A stretch of DNA of 37,547 nucleotides from Gammaproteobacteria bacterium (GTDB taxonomy: Bacteria > Pseudomonadota > Gammaproteobacteria > SZUA-152), in NCBI GenBank assembly GCA_021647505.1, contig JAKIUN010000036.1, positions 1-37,547 on the forward strand, given 5' to 3'. This document shows positions 27,777 to 37,547 of the stretch, in pieces. Numbering within the stretch: position 1 is the stretch's first letter; each line of letters starts with the position of its first letter. Made by a program: the position numbers and the translations under genes. The notes beneath the pieces are model-generated. The model did no database searches and was not told the origin of the DNA. It saw only the letters and a program-made list of their open reading frames with translations.

Positions 27777-27855
27777 GCGGGCCATGTCCGCGATCATCGT
27801 GTTCTCTGTGCCTCTGCGGCAAAAAGTCTTTATCGCGGGCATGGCCCGCCCCTAC
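27777..27855. repeat. REP pair overlapping the pabB stop codon; dispersed repeat copy 2
   Basis: Arms GCGGGCCATGTCCGCGAT (27777-27794) and ATCGCGGGCATGGCCCGC (27832-27849) are near-perfect complements. On the minus strand the element begins GTAGGGGCGGG, and its GTAG includes the TAG stop codon of pabB (27854-27852). The 27812-27854 segment is repeated at 22591-22633. Confidence 0.7.
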
Positions 27856-29228
27856 GCTGCCCCGCTTTGCTCATCCCCCAACGCCAGCAACAACCCACGC
27901 GCCTTGGCGCGGGTCTCTTCCAGTTCACACTCGGGCACCGAATCGGCAACAATGCCGCCCCCCGCGCGCAGACTAAGGGCCTGACCGTGCTGCACAATGG
28001 TGCGGATGAGAATGTTGAGGTCAAGGCTGCCGTCGTGGTTGAGATACCCCATGGAGCCGGTGTAAGCACCACGTCCCTCCCCTTCCAGTTCACTCAGAAT
28101 TTCCATGCAGCGCACCTTGGGGCAACCGGTGATAGTGCCGCCGGGAAACACGGCGCGAATCACCTCACCCGGGGTGGTACCGGGACGCAGGCGACCGCAG
28201 ACGTTGGAAACAATATGGTGCACATGGGCATAGCTCTCCAACACCATCAGTTCATCCACCTTCACCGTACCAGGGATGCAGATGCGGCCGAGGTCATTAC
28301 GCTCCAAGTCGATGAGCATAATATGTTCAGCGCGCTCCTTGGGATGGGTCAGCAGCTCGTCCTGCAGGGCACGATCCTCTTGCGCCCCGATATTGCGTGG
28401 CCGGGTACCGGCGATGGGACGGGTGTCGACGCAGTCACCGCGTACCCGCACCAGCCGCTCGGGGGAAGAACTGATAATGGCGCTATCACCGTGTAAGGCC
28501 AGCCCGGCAAAGGGTGCGGGGTTATGGCGGCGCAGGCGGCGATAGATGTCGGCTGGGCGGATATCGGCGCCCAGGGCGCCGTGCCAGAGGCGCGACAGGT
28601 TTACCTGAAACACGTCACCTTCGACGATGTAGTCCTTGCAGCGTTGCACACCGGATAGATAAGGCTCCGGCGGCGTTTCGTGCAGGCTCAGCGGCAACGG
28701 CGCCGCCGCTTCGCCAGCGCTGCGAGCCGGCAACGACGCCAGATCGGCCTTTAGCTGCACCAGCTGTTCGGGCTGCTCGGCCACCAGCACCAAGCCATCA
28801 CGCCGGTGATCACGAATCACCGCCGCCGGGACACGGGTGGCAAAGGCCACGGGCAAGCCGTCATTGGCCGCCGGCAACCGTAGCCGGGGCTCCACCTGCG
28901 CGGCCAGCTCGTAGCCAAGGTAGAGAAACCAACCGCCGTGGAAGGGGATCTCCATATCGGATGCATCGGCGGACGAGGCCTGCCGCCAGGTGGCATCCAG
29001 CAGGGTGAGAAAATCACCACCACTGGCACTACTCAGAGTCTCAGCAGGCAAGGCAAAGAGAATGTCGTAACGGGCAGTGCCGCCCTGGGCGACGCTTTCC
29101 AGCAGAAAGGGATAACGTGTGGGATGGGCCTCGTGCAAGTCCAGCAGGTCGGGGGCTGCAACAATGTCGAGGAAACAGGTGTACGGCATGATGGCGACAG
29201 GCCCCCGGTCGGCGACGGTGGGCAGCAA
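27852..29228 (-). CDS. pabB: Aminodeoxychorismate synthase component I (PabB)
   Basis: 458 residues from TTG at 29228; an ATG at 29189 (MPYTCFLDIV) is an alternative start. The chorismate-binding domain has IVEGDVFQVNLSR, ISSSPERLV, DLERNDLGRI and FPGGTITGCPK. It makes 4-amino-4-deoxychorismate from chorismate and ammonia supplied by PabA, and PabC completes p-aminobenzoate. Residues 271-275 are PIAGT, whereas the Escherichia coli enzyme has PIKGT with a nucleophilic lysine. PIAGT is seen in anthranilate synthase and in some PabB enzymes. Placement next to pabC favours PabB, but the specificity is not settled by this motif. Confidence 0.85.
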   Translation of the reverse strand: MLPTVADRGPVAIMPYTCFLDIVAAPDLLDLHEAHPTRYPFLLESVAQGGTARYDILFALPAETLSSASGGDFLTLLDATWRQASSADASDMEIPFHGGWFLYLGYELAAQVEPRLRLPAANDGLPVAFATRVPAAVIRDHRRDGLVLVAEQPEQLVQLKADLASLPARSAGEAAAPLPLSLHETPPEPYLSGVQRCKDYIVEGDVFQVNLSRLWHGALGADIRPADIYRRLRRHNPAPFAGLALHGDSAIISSSPERLVRVRGDCVDTRPIAGTRPRNIGAQEDRALQDELLTHPKERAEHIMLIDLERNDLGRICIPGTVKVDELMVLESYAHVHHIVSNVCGRLRPGTTPGEVIRAVFPGGTITGCPKVRCMEILSELEGEGRGAYTGSMGYLNHDGSLDLNILIRTIVQHGQALSLRAGGGIVADSVPECELEETRAKARGLLLALGDEQSGAA

Positions 29229-29245
29229 GATGCCGCCCGCACGGC

Positions 29246-30502
29246 TCAGCCCGGCTTACGGAGCTCTGGCTTACAAAACACCAGGGTGCCGTTGGTGCCA
29301 CCGAAGCCAAAGGAATTGGACAGAGCCACGTCAATCTTCATCTCGCGCGCCGTGTGTGGCACGTAATCGAGATCACAACCCTCGTCAGGGCTATCCAGAT
29401 TGATCGTGGGCGGGGCCACTTGGTCGCGGATGGCCAGAATGGTGAACACGGCCTCGATACCACCAGCGGCGCCCAGCAGGTGGCCGGTCATGGACTTGGT
29501 AGAACTCATGGCCAGTTTGTTGGCATGCGCGCCAAAGGCGGCCTTCACGGCGTCGGTCTCACCCTTGTCACCGGCAGGGGTCGAGGTGCCATGGGCATTG
29601 ATGTAATCCACCTCGGCCGGATCGATACCGGCATTCTTCAATGCCGTTACCATGCAACGCGCCGCACCCTCGCCGCCCGGAGACGGTAAGGTCATATGGA
29701 AGGCATCGCCACTCATGCCAAAACCGGCCACTTCGGCGTAGATGCGCGCACCGCGGGCCTTGGCGTGTTCGTACTCTTCCAGCACCACCACGCCGGCGCC
29801 ATCGCTGAGCACGAAACCATCGCGATCTTTATCCCAAGGACGACTGGCCGCCTGCGGATCATCGTTGCGCGTGGACAACGCGCGCGCGGCGGCAAAGCCA
29901 CCCAGGCCAGTGGGACTGGTGGCCATCTCAGCACCACCGGCGATCATCACGTCGGCATCGCCGTATTCAATCAGGCGCGCCGCATCACCGATGGAATGGG
30001 TGGCGGTGGCGCAGGCGGTGGTAATGGCATAGTTCGGCCCTTTCATGCCATACAGGATGGATAGATTACCGGAGATCATGTTGATGATGTTGCTGGGCAC
30101 GAAGAAGGGTGAAATCTTACGTGGGCCACCTTTGAGGAAGGCCGCATAGCCTTCTTCGATACCACCCAGGCCACCGATGCCAGAGCCGATGGCGACACCG
30201 ATACGCTCGGCATTTTCGTCGCTGATTTCCAGCCCGGAGTCCTTGAGGGCCTGTATTCCGGCGGCCACGCCGTAATGAATAAAAGGCGCCATTTTACGGG
30301 CATCCTTCGGCTTCATGTAGTCGGTGATATCAAAGCCTTTTACCGAGCCACCAAAGCGCACGGAGAAATCACTGACATCGAAATGGGTGATCGGGGCGAT
30401 GCCACTCTTGCCTGCCAGGATATTGGCCCAGGAATCCACTACGTTTCCACCCACGGGGGAAACCATGCCCAGACCGGTGATAACGACGCGTCGTTTCGTC
30501 AC
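29246..30502 (-). CDS. fabF: 3-oxoacyl-ACP synthase II
   Basis: 418 residues, starting with GTG at 30502. The active site is Cys164 in [11 protein letters not shown]; the two histidines are in [15 protein letters not shown] and [11 protein letters not shown]. It elongates acyl chains and, in relatives, controls cis-vaccenate content with temperature. It lies 165 bases downstream of acpP, behind a partial terminator, the normal order. Confidence 0.96.
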   Translation of the reverse strand: MTKRRVVITGLGMVSPVGGNVVDSWANILAGKSGIAPITHFDVSDFSVRFGGSVKGFDITDYMKPKDARKMAPFIHYGVAAGIQALKDSGLEISDENAERIGVAIGSGIGGLGGIEEGYAAFLKGGPRKISPFFVPSNIINMISGNLSILYGMKGPNYAITTACATATHSIGDAARLIEYGDADVMIAGGAEMATSPTGLGGFAAARALSTRNDDPQAASRPWDKDRDGFVLSDGAGVVVLEEYEHAKARGARIYAEVAGFGMSGDAFHMTLPSPGGEGAARCMVTALKNAGIDPAEVDYINAHGTSTPAGDKGETDAVKAAFGAHANKLAMSSTKSMTGHLLGAAGGIEAVFTILAIRDQVAPPTINLDSPDEGCDLDYVPHTAREMKIDVALSNSFGFGGTNGTLVFCKPELRKPG

Positions 30503-30614
30503 GGAGATAACCTCACTTCAACTTCGAGTCCTGCCCAATGGCCAACAGCAGCCGGCACATTCAGCCCCGCCCTTGCGGCGCCGCAGTTAAGGCCTGAACG
30601 CAACATAAAAACAA

Positions 30615-30648
30615 AAGGCCGCTGCCACCAAATCGGGCTAGCGGCCTT
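30615..30648 (-). terminator. Terminator or attenuator between acpP and fabF
   Basis: AAGGCCGCT (30615-30623) and AGCGGCCTT (30640-30648) pair perfectly. On the minus strand the stem is followed by TTGTTTTTATG. It is 20 bases past the acpP stop and would let acpP be made in excess of fabF. Confidence 0.8.
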
Positions 30649-30667
30649 GCAGCTGAACCAGGAAAAA

Positions 30668-30907
30668 TCAGCTGTGTTTATGTGTGTTGATATAATCCGT
30701 CGCCTGCTGAACCGTGGTGATCTTTTCGGCGTCCTCGTCAGGAATTTCGGTCTCGAACTCTTCCTCAAGGGCCATCACCAGTTCCACGGTATCCAGTGAA
30801 TCGGCACCAAGATCGTCAACGAAAGAGGACTCGGCGGTGACTTCTTCCTCTTTCACGCCAAGCTGCTCTACGACGATTTTCTTGACTCGTTCTTCAATGG
30901 TGCTCAT
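30668..30907 (-). CDS. acpP: Acyl carrier protein
   Basis: 79 residues, highly acidic. The 4'-phosphopantetheine attachment serine is Ser37 in [19 protein letters not shown]. It carries the growing acyl chain for all Fab enzymes and for PlsX. It sits between fabG and fabF, with a terminator-like hairpin after it. Confidence 0.98.
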   Translation of the reverse strand: MSTIEERVKKIVVEQLGVKEEEVTAESSFVDDLGADSLDTVELVMALEEEFETEIPDEDAEKITTVQQATDYINTHKHS

Positions 30908-31071
30908 TTTGGATAAATCCTCCCAATGGTTTGCTTTGACAGCCCGTAAGGCCGCGGTCGGTATTTTAGTGAAAAGCCAGCCTGGTTACAAGCACAAAAA
31001 AGCCTGCCGAATAACTTTCAACCTATTGATAAGTATATAAATTCAAAAAGTACAGCAATAATTAATATGGT

Positions 31072-31827
31072 TTAGCTCATATACAAGCCACCATTTACAT
31101 GCAGCGTGTCGCCCGTGATGTAAGCGGCCTTCGGTGAGGCCAGAAAGGCCACGGCGGCGGCGATCTCCTCGGGCAGACCCAGACGCCCCAAGGGAATATC
31201 CTTGAGTAGCGCCTCTTTCTGCGCATCCGCCAGGGCGCGGGTCATGTCCGTATCGATGAAACCCGGCGCCACCGCATTGACGGTAATACCGCGTGCGCCC
31301 ACTTCGCGGGCCAGCGACTTGGTAAAACCAACCAGACCGGCCTTGGCGGCAGCATAGTTGGTCTGGCCGGCGTTGCCGGCGGCACCCACCACCGAGCTGA
31401 TACTGATGATACGACCCTTGCGCACCTTCATCATGCCACGCAGCACGGCCCTGGACAAACGGAAAACGGAGGTCAAATTGGTGTCGATAATGTCGTTCCA
31501 CTCATCGTCTTTCATGCGCATCAGCAGATTATCACGGGCGATGCCGGCATTATTGACGAGGATAGAGGGGACACCAAACTGATCCTGAATATTGGCCATC
31601 AGGGCTTCGACGGAGGCCTGTTCAGTGACGTTGAGCACCATGCCGGCACCGTTTATGCCATTCTCCCTCAGCGTGTCGCCGATAGCGGCCGCGCCCTTCT
31701 CCGAGGTTGCGGTACCGATAATCGTGGTGCCCTGGGCGCCCAACTCCAGCGCAATGGCCTGGCCGATGCCACGGCTGGCGCCGGTGACGAGGGCGATCTC
31801 ACCCTGCAATGTTTCATTGTCAGACAT
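31072..31827 (-). CDS. fabG: 3-oxoacyl-ACP reductase
   Basis: 251 residues from ATG at 31827, preceded by GGGAGAG at a suitable distance; an earlier in-frame ATG at 31848 lies in fabD. The NADPH motif is TGASRGIG (15-22), then NNAGI, and the catalytic Tyr158 and Lys162 (YAAAK). It reduces 3-oxoacyl-ACP in each elongation round. It overlaps fabD by 8 bases. Confidence 0.97.
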   Translation of the reverse strand: MSDNETLQGEIALVTGASRGIGQAIALELGAQGTTIIGTATSEKGAAAIGDTLRENGINGAGMVLNVTEQASVEALMANIQDQFGVPSILVNNAGIARDNLLMRMKDDEWNDIIDTNLTSVFRLSRAVLRGMMKVRKGRIISISSVVGAAGNAGQTNYAAAKAGLVGFTKSLAREVGARGITVNAVAPGFIDTDMTRALADAQKEALLKDIPLGRLGLPEEIAAAVAFLASPKAAYITGDTLHVNGGLYMS

Positions 31828-32767
31828 TGTTATTCTCTCCCGTTGCACCCAGCGCCTTGGCTAGGCTGTCAGCATCCAGGGTGACTAGCGCTCCCATGCC
31901 CTTGTTGATGCGTTTATTGAGACCGGTCAGCACCTTGCCCGGGCCGCACTCTACGACCGTATCGACGCCCGCATCGGCCAGCGCCTGAATGATCTCCCTC
32001 CAGCGCACCGGACTGAACAGCTGGCGTTTAAGTGCCACGCGAATGGCATCGGCATCGTTCTCGGCAACCACATCCACATTATTGTAAACGGGAACCAATG
32101 GCGCATTGAATTCGATGTCAGCCATACGCTCGGCCAGCTTTTCCGCCGCTGGCAACATCAAGCTACAGTGTGATGGCACGCTCACCGGTAGCACCAGCGC
32201 ACGCTTGGCGCCGGCGGCCTTAGCCAGTTCCACAGCACGCTCGACGGCGACCTCGTGACCGGCCACCACCACCTGCCCAGGAGAATTAAAGTTCACCGCC
32301 GAGACCACCTCACCCTGCGCCGCCTGCTCGCAAACCCCGATGACCTGGGCATCGTCCAGACCGAGGATCGCCGCCATGGCACCCATACCGGCAGGCACCG
32401 CCTCCTGCATGTAACGGCCGCGATCGGCCACCAGGCTCACGGCATCAACCAACGACAGACTGCCGGCAGCGACCAGAGCGGTATATTCGCCCAGACTATG
32501 GCCCGCCATGGCCGCTGGCTGCACGCCCCCCTGGGCCTGCCAAACGCGGTACACGGCAAGGCCGGCGGCGAGCATTGCGGGCTGGGTGATGTGGGTTTGA
32601 TTCAGCTCCTCGGTGGGCCCCTCTTGCACGATCTTCCACAGATCGTAGCCCAGCGCCCCGGAGGCTTCAGCGAAAGTCTCCACCACCTGCAAATGCTGCG
32701 CGGCGAGACCGGCGAGCATGCCGACGGACTGGGAACCCTGGCCGGGGAAGATGAAGGCAAACGACAT
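31820..32767 (-). CDS. fabD: Malonyl-CoA-ACP transacylase
   Basis: 315 residues from ATG at 32767, preceded by the ribosome site AGGAG. It begins MSFAFIFPGQGSQSVGML. The catalytic serine is Ser91 in GHSLGEYTALVA; His200 in VPSHCSLM completes the dyad. It moves malonate from CoA to ACP. The frame is open upstream to 32995, but that part overlaps fabH antisense to reason and is rejected. Confidence 0.97.
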   Translation of the reverse strand: MSFAFIFPGQGSQSVGMLAGLAAQHLQVVETFAEASGALGYDLWKIVQEGPTEELNQTHITQPAMLAAGLAVYRVWQAQGGVQPAAMAGHSLGEYTALVAAGSLSLVDAVSLVADRGRYMQEAVPAGMGAMAAILGLDDAQVIGVCEQAAQGEVVSAVNFNSPGQVVVAGHEVAVERAVELAKAAGAKRALVLPVSVPSHCSLMLPAAEKLAERMADIEFNAPLVPVYNNVDVVAENDADAIRVALKRQLFSPVRWREIIQALADAGVDTVVECGPGKVLTGLNKRINKGMGALVTLDADSLAKALGATGENNNV

Positions 32768-32831
32768 CGATGAACTCCTGATAAAACCAGAACTAAGAAC
32801 CGGGTAACCCGTACAGTCCAGAGTCTCGTGC

Positions 32832-33788
32832 TTAGTAGCGAAGCAGAGCTGAACCCCAGGTAAAACCGCCACCGAAGGCCTCCAGCAGCAGGGTATCGCC
32901 GCGCTGGATGCGGCCATCACGCACCGCCACGTCCAGCGCCAGAGGCACGGAGGCGGCGGAGGTATTGCCATGTTCCTGCACCGTGGTAACGACATGATCC
33001 ATGGACATCTTCAGCTTGCGCGCCGTGGCCTTGATAATACGGATGTTGGCCTGATGCGGTACCAGCCAGTCGACATCGGACTTCTGCATGTTATTGGCGG
33101 CGAGGGTTTCATCGACGATGCGCTCGAGGGTATTGACGGCTACTTTGAAGACTTCGTTACCCTGCATGGTAATGTACACCTCGCCGTTCAGACCCTCGGA
33201 CACACCACCACTGGTTGACAATAGCTCTTTATACCGGCCGTCGGCATGCAGGTGGGTAGAGAGAATACCTGGCTCGTCACTGGCGGACAGCACGACCGCC
33301 CCGGCGCCGTCACCGAACAGCACACAGGTATCGCGGTCGGTCCAGTCGACGATGCGAGACAGGGTCTCGGCACCGACCACCAGGGCACTTTTATGTGTGT
33401 CGCTGCGAATGAACTTATCTGCCACACTGAGGGCATAAATGAAACCGGTGCACACGGCCTGAATGTCGAAGGCGGTGCAACCATGGATATCCAGCCGTTC
33501 CTGCAACAGGCAGGCGGTGCTGGGAAAGACACGGTCGGGGGTCGTAGTAGCAACAATAATCAGATCGATCTCATCACAGCCAATACCGGCCATATCCAAT
33601 GCCGCGCGCGCAGCCTTTTCGGCCAGGTCACAGGTCGTTTCTCCCTCAGCGGCGAGATGGCGCTTTTTGATGCCGGTGCGATCCGTGATCCACTGATCCG
33701 AGGTCTCGACCATCTCCTCAAGATCGTGATTGGTCAGTATTTTTTCCGGCAGATAGCCGCCGGTACCGCTGATTCGTGAATGGATCAC
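32832..33788 (-). CDS. fabH: 3-oxoacyl-ACP synthase III
   Basis: 318 residues with GTG start at 33788, overlapping the plsX stop (GTGA). The catalytic triad is Cys113 ([10 protein letters not shown]), His245 (VPHQANIRI) and Asn275 ([11 protein letters not shown]). It starts fatty-acid synthesis by joining acetyl-CoA to malonyl-ACP. Confidence 0.97.
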   Translation of the reverse strand: MIHSRISGTGGYLPEKILTNHDLEEMVETSDQWITDRTGIKKRHLAAEGETTCDLAEKAARAALDMAGIGCDEIDLIIVATTTPDRVFPSTACLLQERLDIHGCTAFDIQAVCTGFIYALSVADKFIRSDTHKSALVVGAETLSRIVDWTDRDTCVLFGDGAGAVVLSASDEPGILSTHLHADGRYKELLSTSGGVSEGLNGEVYITMQGNEVFKVAVNTLERIVDETLAANNMQKSDVDWLVPHQANIRIIKATARKLKMSMDHVVTTVQEHGNTSAASVPLALDVAVRDGRIQRGDTLLLEAFGGGFTWGSALLRY

Positions 33789-34813
33789 GCCGTCTGCCTC
33801 TCACTGAGCAACGCTTCCAGGTGTCTGCTGATGCGCTGAGGTATGTTCTTTTCGACTTCTTTCACTGCTTCACGAATGGCATAGGTGAAGGCCAGAACAT
33901 CGGCACCACCGTGACTCTTGACCACGATACCCTGCAGGCCCAACAGACTGGCGCCATTATAGCGCCGTGGATCGATGCGCTGACGCAGGGACTTCAGTAC
34001 TGGCAATGCCACCAGCGCCGCCGTGCGGGTTAACAGATTGCGGCTGAATTCTTCTTTCATGGCATGACTGATCATCTTCGCCACACCTTCGGAGGTCTTC
34101 AGCGCCACGTTGCCGACGAAACCATCACAAACCACGACATCCACACTACCCTTGTAAATATCGTCACCTTCGACGAAACCCACGTAATTCAGACTGCTAC
34201 CTGTCAGCAGACGCGCAGCTTCTTTGACCCGCTCATTGCCTTTTACTTCCTCTTCACCGATGTTCAACAGGCCCACGGTCGGTGACTCCAGGTTCTCGAC
34301 CGCACTGGTCAACACCGAACCCATGACGGCAAATTCGAGCAGATTCTCAGCGCTGGTATCCACATTGGCACCCAAATCCAGCATATGCGTCGGCCCATTC
34401 ATCGCTGGCAAGGCACTACAAATAGCCGGCCTGTCGATGCCCGGCAACATCTTCAGTACGAAGCGCGCCGTGGCCATCAGGGCCCCGGTATTGCCCGCGC
34501 TGACGCAGGCCTGGGCCTCACCGGACTTGACCAGATTAATGGCCACACGCATGGATGAATCCTTCTTGCCACGCAGGGCCAAGGAAGGCTTGTCATCCAT
34601 TTCCACTTTCTGCGAGGCGTGTTGCAGGCGCAGATTCGAACCGGTGCGGGTATTGTGAGAGGCGAGCTCCTGCGCCAACACCGTCTCATCACCCACCAGT
34701 ACAATCACAAGGTGGGGTACCTCAGCCAACACTTGCAGGGCCGCAGGCACAACGACGGCGGGACCAACGTCCCCCCCCATGGCATCCAAAGCGATGGTTA
34801 CATTTTTACTCAT
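33785..34813 (-). CDS. plsX: Phosphate acyltransferase PlsX
   Basis: 342 residues. It begins [21 protein letters not shown] and includes [15 protein letters not shown] and [17 protein letters not shown]. It makes acyl-phosphate from acyl-ACP for phospholipid synthesis. It is linked with fabH by a 4-base overlap, as is usual. Confidence 0.97.
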   Translation of the reverse strand: MSKNVTIALDAMGGDVGPAVVVPAALQVLAEVPHLVIVLVGDETVLAQELASHNTRTGSNLRLQHASQKVEMDDKPSLALRGKKDSSMRVAINLVKSGEAQACVSAGNTGALMATARFVLKMLPGIDRPAICSALPAMNGPTHMLDLGANVDTSAENLLEFAVMGSVLTSAVENLESPTVGLLNIGEEEVKGNERVKEAARLLTGSSLNYVGFVEGDDIYKGSVDVVVCDGFVGNVALKTSEGVAKMISHAMKEEFSRNLLTRTAALVALPVLKSLRQRIDPRRYNGASLLGLQGIVVKSHGGADVLAFTYAIREAVKEVEKNIPQRISRHLEALLSERQTA

Positions 34814-34964
34814 AGAATCAGGATTCTTACAGCGATAAGCACTGCGAAAAAGGGGGTTGTCGCAACCAACTGACCAACTATTGGTGGAAGATGGGATGAC
34901 ACTCGGAGCAGATTGTCAGGGAGTAGCAACAGGGGCGAAACACCCCCATCGCCAGATGACGGGT

Positions 34965-35147
34965 TTATTCGTCATCCTTGGTGTTGACAACCTTGCGGCC
35001 ACGATAGTAACCATCGGCGCTGATGTGGTGACGGCGATGCGTCTCGCCAGTGGTCGGCTCTACAGACAGGGTTGGGCCCGTCAGGGCATCGTGCGAACGG
35101 CGCATACCGCGGCGGGAAGGGGTTACTTTATTCTGTTGAACGGCCAT
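34965..35147 (-). CDS. rpmF: 50S ribosomal protein L32
   Basis: 60 residues. It begins [20 protein letters not shown] and contains [17 protein letters not shown]. It is the form without the zinc-binding cysteines. It lies between yceD and plsX, the conserved yceD-rpmF-plsX order that links ribosome and lipid synthesis. The 151-bp gap to plsX holds no gene. Confidence 0.97.
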   Translation of the reverse strand: MAVQQNKVTPSRRGMRRSHDALTGPTLSVEPTTGETHRRHHISADGYYRGRKVVNTKDDE

Positions 35148-35186
35148 CGTTTAATTCCTCGTCTAATCAGTATCTATCTATATCTA

Positions 35187-35714
35187 TCAGTCGTTACGTT
35201 CTTTCTTCAATTCGGCCAGCACCGCGAAGGGATTCTCCCGCCGCGCTGCAACCTCATCCTGCTCGTCCCGCCCTGCCTGCGCATTCACCGCCGGACAGTC
35301 CTTTATTTCATGCAGCGCCACCAGAGGCAACGCCAGAATCAGCTCATCTTCCACAATATCCGCAGCCGTCATCGGCTCATCCGAAACCAACAGCGGATCA
35401 TAGTTGTCGGGCAGGGACTCCGCTTGCTTCTGCGTACGTACGATACCCAGATGAACATCGACGCTCACCGGCAAACCCATCGCCTGCATACAACGTTGGC
35501 ATTGCAGTTGCAGTATCGCCGTAAGACGACCCATCACCCTGGGCTGACCCACCTCGTCCTTGTCAAAATTGAGGCTGACATCCACCCCCCCCTTCCCGTT
35601 CTGGAGAGACTGACATAGTCTATCCATACACGACAAAGGCAACCGGCCCGTGAGGGCACGCCCCTTCTCGGCCAGGGAGAGCGGTTCTATTAATTCGCCA
35701 AGGTGATCCGACAT
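35187..35714 (-). CDS. yceD: YceD family protein (DUF177), large-subunit rRNA accumulation protein
   Basis: 175 residues. The central motif ILQLQCQRCMQAMGLPV carries the paired cysteines of the family, and LVSDEPMTAADIVEDELILALPLVALHE follows. In Escherichia coli YceD is linked to 23S rRNA accumulation. It is the first gene of the yceD-rpmF-plsX-fab operon. The 209-bp region to the divergent biotin carboxylase gene should hold both promoters. Confidence 0.93.
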   Translation of the reverse strand: MSDHLGELIEPLSLAEKGRALTGRLPLSCMDRLCQSLQNGKGGVDVSLNFDKDEVGQPRVMGRLTAILQLQCQRCMQAMGLPVSVDVHLGIVRTQKQAESLPDNYDPLLVSDEPMTAADIVEDELILALPLVALHEIKDCPAVNAQAGRDEQDEVAARRENPFAVLAELKKERND

Positions 35715-35923
35715 AAACGCGCCATGTTATAAGCAATATCGATTGCTGTCAAAGTGAAAAACAATAATCCCAATGCAACCAGTGGCTTAGATGGCTATAC
35801 TAGTGTCATGTCACGGGGCTAGCCGTAAAATGAAAGCATGACCGAACCGTTTCTGCTGCCGGATACCGGTAAGCACTCGTCCTCAATCCTTTTTCTCTAG
35901 GTTCGTTACAGCAAGGCAACTGC

Positions 35924-37342
35924 ATGATACAGAAGATACTCATAGCCAACCGCGGAGAAATTGCCGTGCGCATTGTTCGCGCCTGCGCCGAGGCCGGCAT
36001 TAAATCTGTGGCGGTCTATACCGAAGCCGACCGCTATGCCCTGCACGTCAAAAAAGCCGACGAATCATACAGCCTGGGACCGGACTCTGTCGCCGGTTAT
36101 CTGAACGCCCATCATATCGTCAATATTGCCGTCGCCGCCGGCTGCGATGCCCTGCACCCCGGCTACGGCTTTCTCTCCGAAAATCCACAACTGGCGAAGA
36201 TCTGTGCCCTACGCAATATCCGCTTCATCGGCCCCAACGAAGAAGTCATCCGTCGCCTGGGTGACAAGGTAGAGGCCCGTGCGGCGATGATTGCGGCCGG
36301 CGTACCGGTCACACCCGGCAGCGATGGCAATCTACGCAATACGGAAGAGGCTCTGGCCTGTGCCGAAAAGATCGGCTATCCGGTGATGCTGAAGGCAACC
36401 TCCGGCGGCGGCGGGCGCGGCATTCGTCGTTGCGCCAATGCCGGGGAATTACGCCCAAACTATGACCGCGTGGTCTCTGAAGCCAGCAAGGCCTTCGGCA
36501 GCACCGACGTGTTTTTGGAAAAATGTATCGACAACCCCCGCCATATCGAAGTACAAATCCTCGCTGACAGTCACGGCAATGTCATCCATCTGTTCGAGCG
36601 CGACTGCTCCATCCAGCGCCGTCACCAGAAACTGATCGAGATCGCCCCCTCCCCGCAACTGACGGACGAGCAACGCCGCTTTATCGGTGAGCAGGCCGTC
36701 AAGGCGGCACAGATCGTCGGCTACGAAAACGCCGGTACGGTGGAATTTCTGCTCGACGAAAACGATAACTTCTATTTCATGGAAATGAATACCCGCCTAC
36801 AGGTGGAGCACACCATCACCGAACAAATTACCGGCGTGGACATCGTGCAGGAACAGATTCGCATCGCCGCTGGTCTGAAACTGCGCTACCAGCAATCCGA
36901 CATCCAACGCCGCGGCTATGCCATGGAATTCCGCATCAACGCTGAAGACCCGCAAAATGATTTTCTGCCCAGCTTTGGCCGCGTCACGCGTTATTTTGCC
37001 CCCGGCGGCCCCGGAGTGCGCACCGATGCCGCTATTTATACGGGTTATGAAATCCCTCCCTATTACGATTCCATGTGCGCCAAGCTTATCGTCTGGGCGC
37101 TGGACTGGGATTCACTACTGGATCGTGCCGAACGCGCCCTGCAAGATATTGGCGTCTACGGCGTAAAGACCACCATTCCCTATCACCTGGAGATCATTCG
37201 ATCCGCACAGTTCCAAAGTGGGCATTTCAACACATCCTTTGTCGAACAACATCCAGAGCTCGCGCACTATTCGGTACACCGCTCATCGCGTGATATCGCC
37301 GCTGCGATCGGCGCTGCGGTTGCCGCACACCTCGGCTTATAA
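35924..37342 (+). CDS. Biotin carboxylase subunit (pyruvate carboxylase A / AccC-like)
   Basis: 472 residues. The order is biotin carboxylase N-domain ([17 protein letters not shown]), the ATP-grasp with the glycine loop GGGGRG at 161-166, the motif [10 protein letters not shown] at 287-296, and the C-terminal domain ([33 protein letters not shown]). There is no biotin-carrier domain. The next gene is a carboxyltransferase of the pyruvate/oxaloacetate type, so it is more likely pyruvate carboxylase subunit A (pycA) than the fatty-acid AccC. No accB is adjacent. Confidence 0.85.
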   Translation: MIQKILIANRGEIAVRIVRACAEAGIKSVAVYTEADRYALHVKKADESYSLGPDSVAGYLNAHHIVNIAVAAGCDALHPGYGFLSENPQLAKICALRNIRFIGPNEEVIRRLGDKVEARAAMIAAGVPVTPGSDGNLRNTEEALACAEKIGYPVMLKATSGGGGRGIRRCANAGELRPNYDRVVSEASKAFGSTDVFLEKCIDNPRHIEVQILADSHGNVIHLFERDCSIQRRHQKLIEIAPSPQLTDEQRRFIGEQAVKAAQIVGYENAGTVEFLLDENDNFYFMEMNTRLQVEHTITEQITGVDIVQEQIRIAAGLKLRYQQSDIQRRGYAMEFRINAEDPQNDFLPSFGRVTRYFAPGGPGVRTDAAIYTGYEIPPYYDSMCAKLIVWALDWDSLLDRAERALQDIGVYGVKTTIPYHLEIIRSAQFQSGHFNTSFVEQHPELAHYSVHRSSRDIAAAIGAAVAAHLGL

Positions 37343-37415
37343 ATCGGCCTCATTTAGCTCAACTATTTCAGCCCCAACTATTCAGCCCCAACACAGAACG
37401 ACAGGAACACTGACT
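37343..37415 (+). repeat. Short tandem duplication before the carboxyltransferase gene
   Basis: CAACTATTTCAGCCCCAAC is followed at once by a near copy, CAACTATTCAGCCCCAAC, sharing the CAAC. It lies between the two carboxylase genes, just before the ribosome site AGGAA. Probably a slippage product. Confidence 0.5.
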
Positions 37416-37547
37416 ATGGTAAAGCCACAAGTTCACATCACCGATACTGTGCTACGTGACGCACACCAGTCCCTACTCGCCACCCGCATGCGCACCGACG
37501 ACATGCTGGCCGTCTGTGACAGACTGGATAAAATCGGCTACTGGTCG
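37416..37547 (+). CDS. Carboxyltransferase subunit (PycB / OadA type), partial
   Basis: Only the first 44 codons are inside the window. They read [20 protein letters not shown], then [20 protein letters not shown]. The [16 protein letters not shown] motif is the active-site start of pyruvate carboxylase B and oxaloacetate decarboxylase alpha. With the upstream biotin carboxylase it most likely forms a two-subunit pyruvate carboxylase; an oxaloacetate decarboxylase alpha chain is the alternative. The ribosome site AGGAA lies 11 bases upstream. Confidence 0.85.
   Translation, partial: MVKPQVHITDTVLRDAHQSLLATRMRTDDMLAVCDRLDKIGYWS

Overview
The window looks like a chromosome segment from a gammaproteobacterium with moderately high G+C. 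The evidence is gene order and family content: rpmF-plsX-fabHDG-acpP-fabF followed by pabC-mltG-tmk-holB-pilZ-tatD, petABC followed by sspA-sspB, a GspG-to-GspN type II secretion block, a rhombosortase, and groESL. Genus cannot be read from the sequence. Nearly all of it is ordinary core genome. The unusual content lies in a few intergenic or accessory spots. No rRNA, tRNA, CRISPR array, prophage or intact insertion sequence was seen.

Layout. (1) 1-6150, minus strand: type II secretion genes gspG-H-I-J-K-L-M-N, tightly overlapping except for a 238-bp mobile-looking element between gspL and gspM. Divergent from gspG is a rhombosortase gene (6259-6861), the presumed processing protease for GlyGly-CTERM substrates of the same secretion system. 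(2) 6895-10760, minus: sspB, sspA and the cytochrome bc1 operon petABC; the petA upstream region carries four exact-period 11-bp repeats. (3) 10761-11715: about 950 bp of A+T-rich sequence without a convincing gene. (4) 11716-14470: a universal stress protein and groES-groEL with a CIRCE operator over a sigma70-like promoter. (5) 14539-15210: a decayed spot holding a frameshifted small gene with DTGEF repeats and the remnant of a REP-associated tyrosine transposase (RAYT). (6) 15224-18778: a 1184-residue protein joining a PEP-CTERM/ExeA-type AAA ATPase to a J-like domain, one membrane segment, a coiled coil and two NTF2-like domains. (7) 19107-22399: galE, a trypsin-like periplasmic protease and a class V aminotransferase. 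(8) 22647-35714, minus: tatD, pilZ, holB, tmk, mltG, pabC, pabB, fabF, acpP, fabG, fabD, fabH, plsX, rpmF and yceD. These cover fatty-acid and phospholipid start, folate precursor synthesis, cell-wall termination and replication. (9) 35924-37547, plus: a biotin carboxylase subunit followed by the first codons of a carboxyltransferase subunit (pyruvate carboxylase or oxaloacetate decarboxylase type).

Scattered through the window are at least five inverted repeats that begin with GTAG, typical of REP elements mobilised by RAYTs, and one RAYT pseudogene. Two of these repeats run into the 3' ends of genes (pabB and the aminotransferase). The observations I rate highest are the multidomain ATPase, the reconstruction of an element insertion that changed the gspM start codon from ATG to TTG, and the DTGEF-repeat frameshifted gene.
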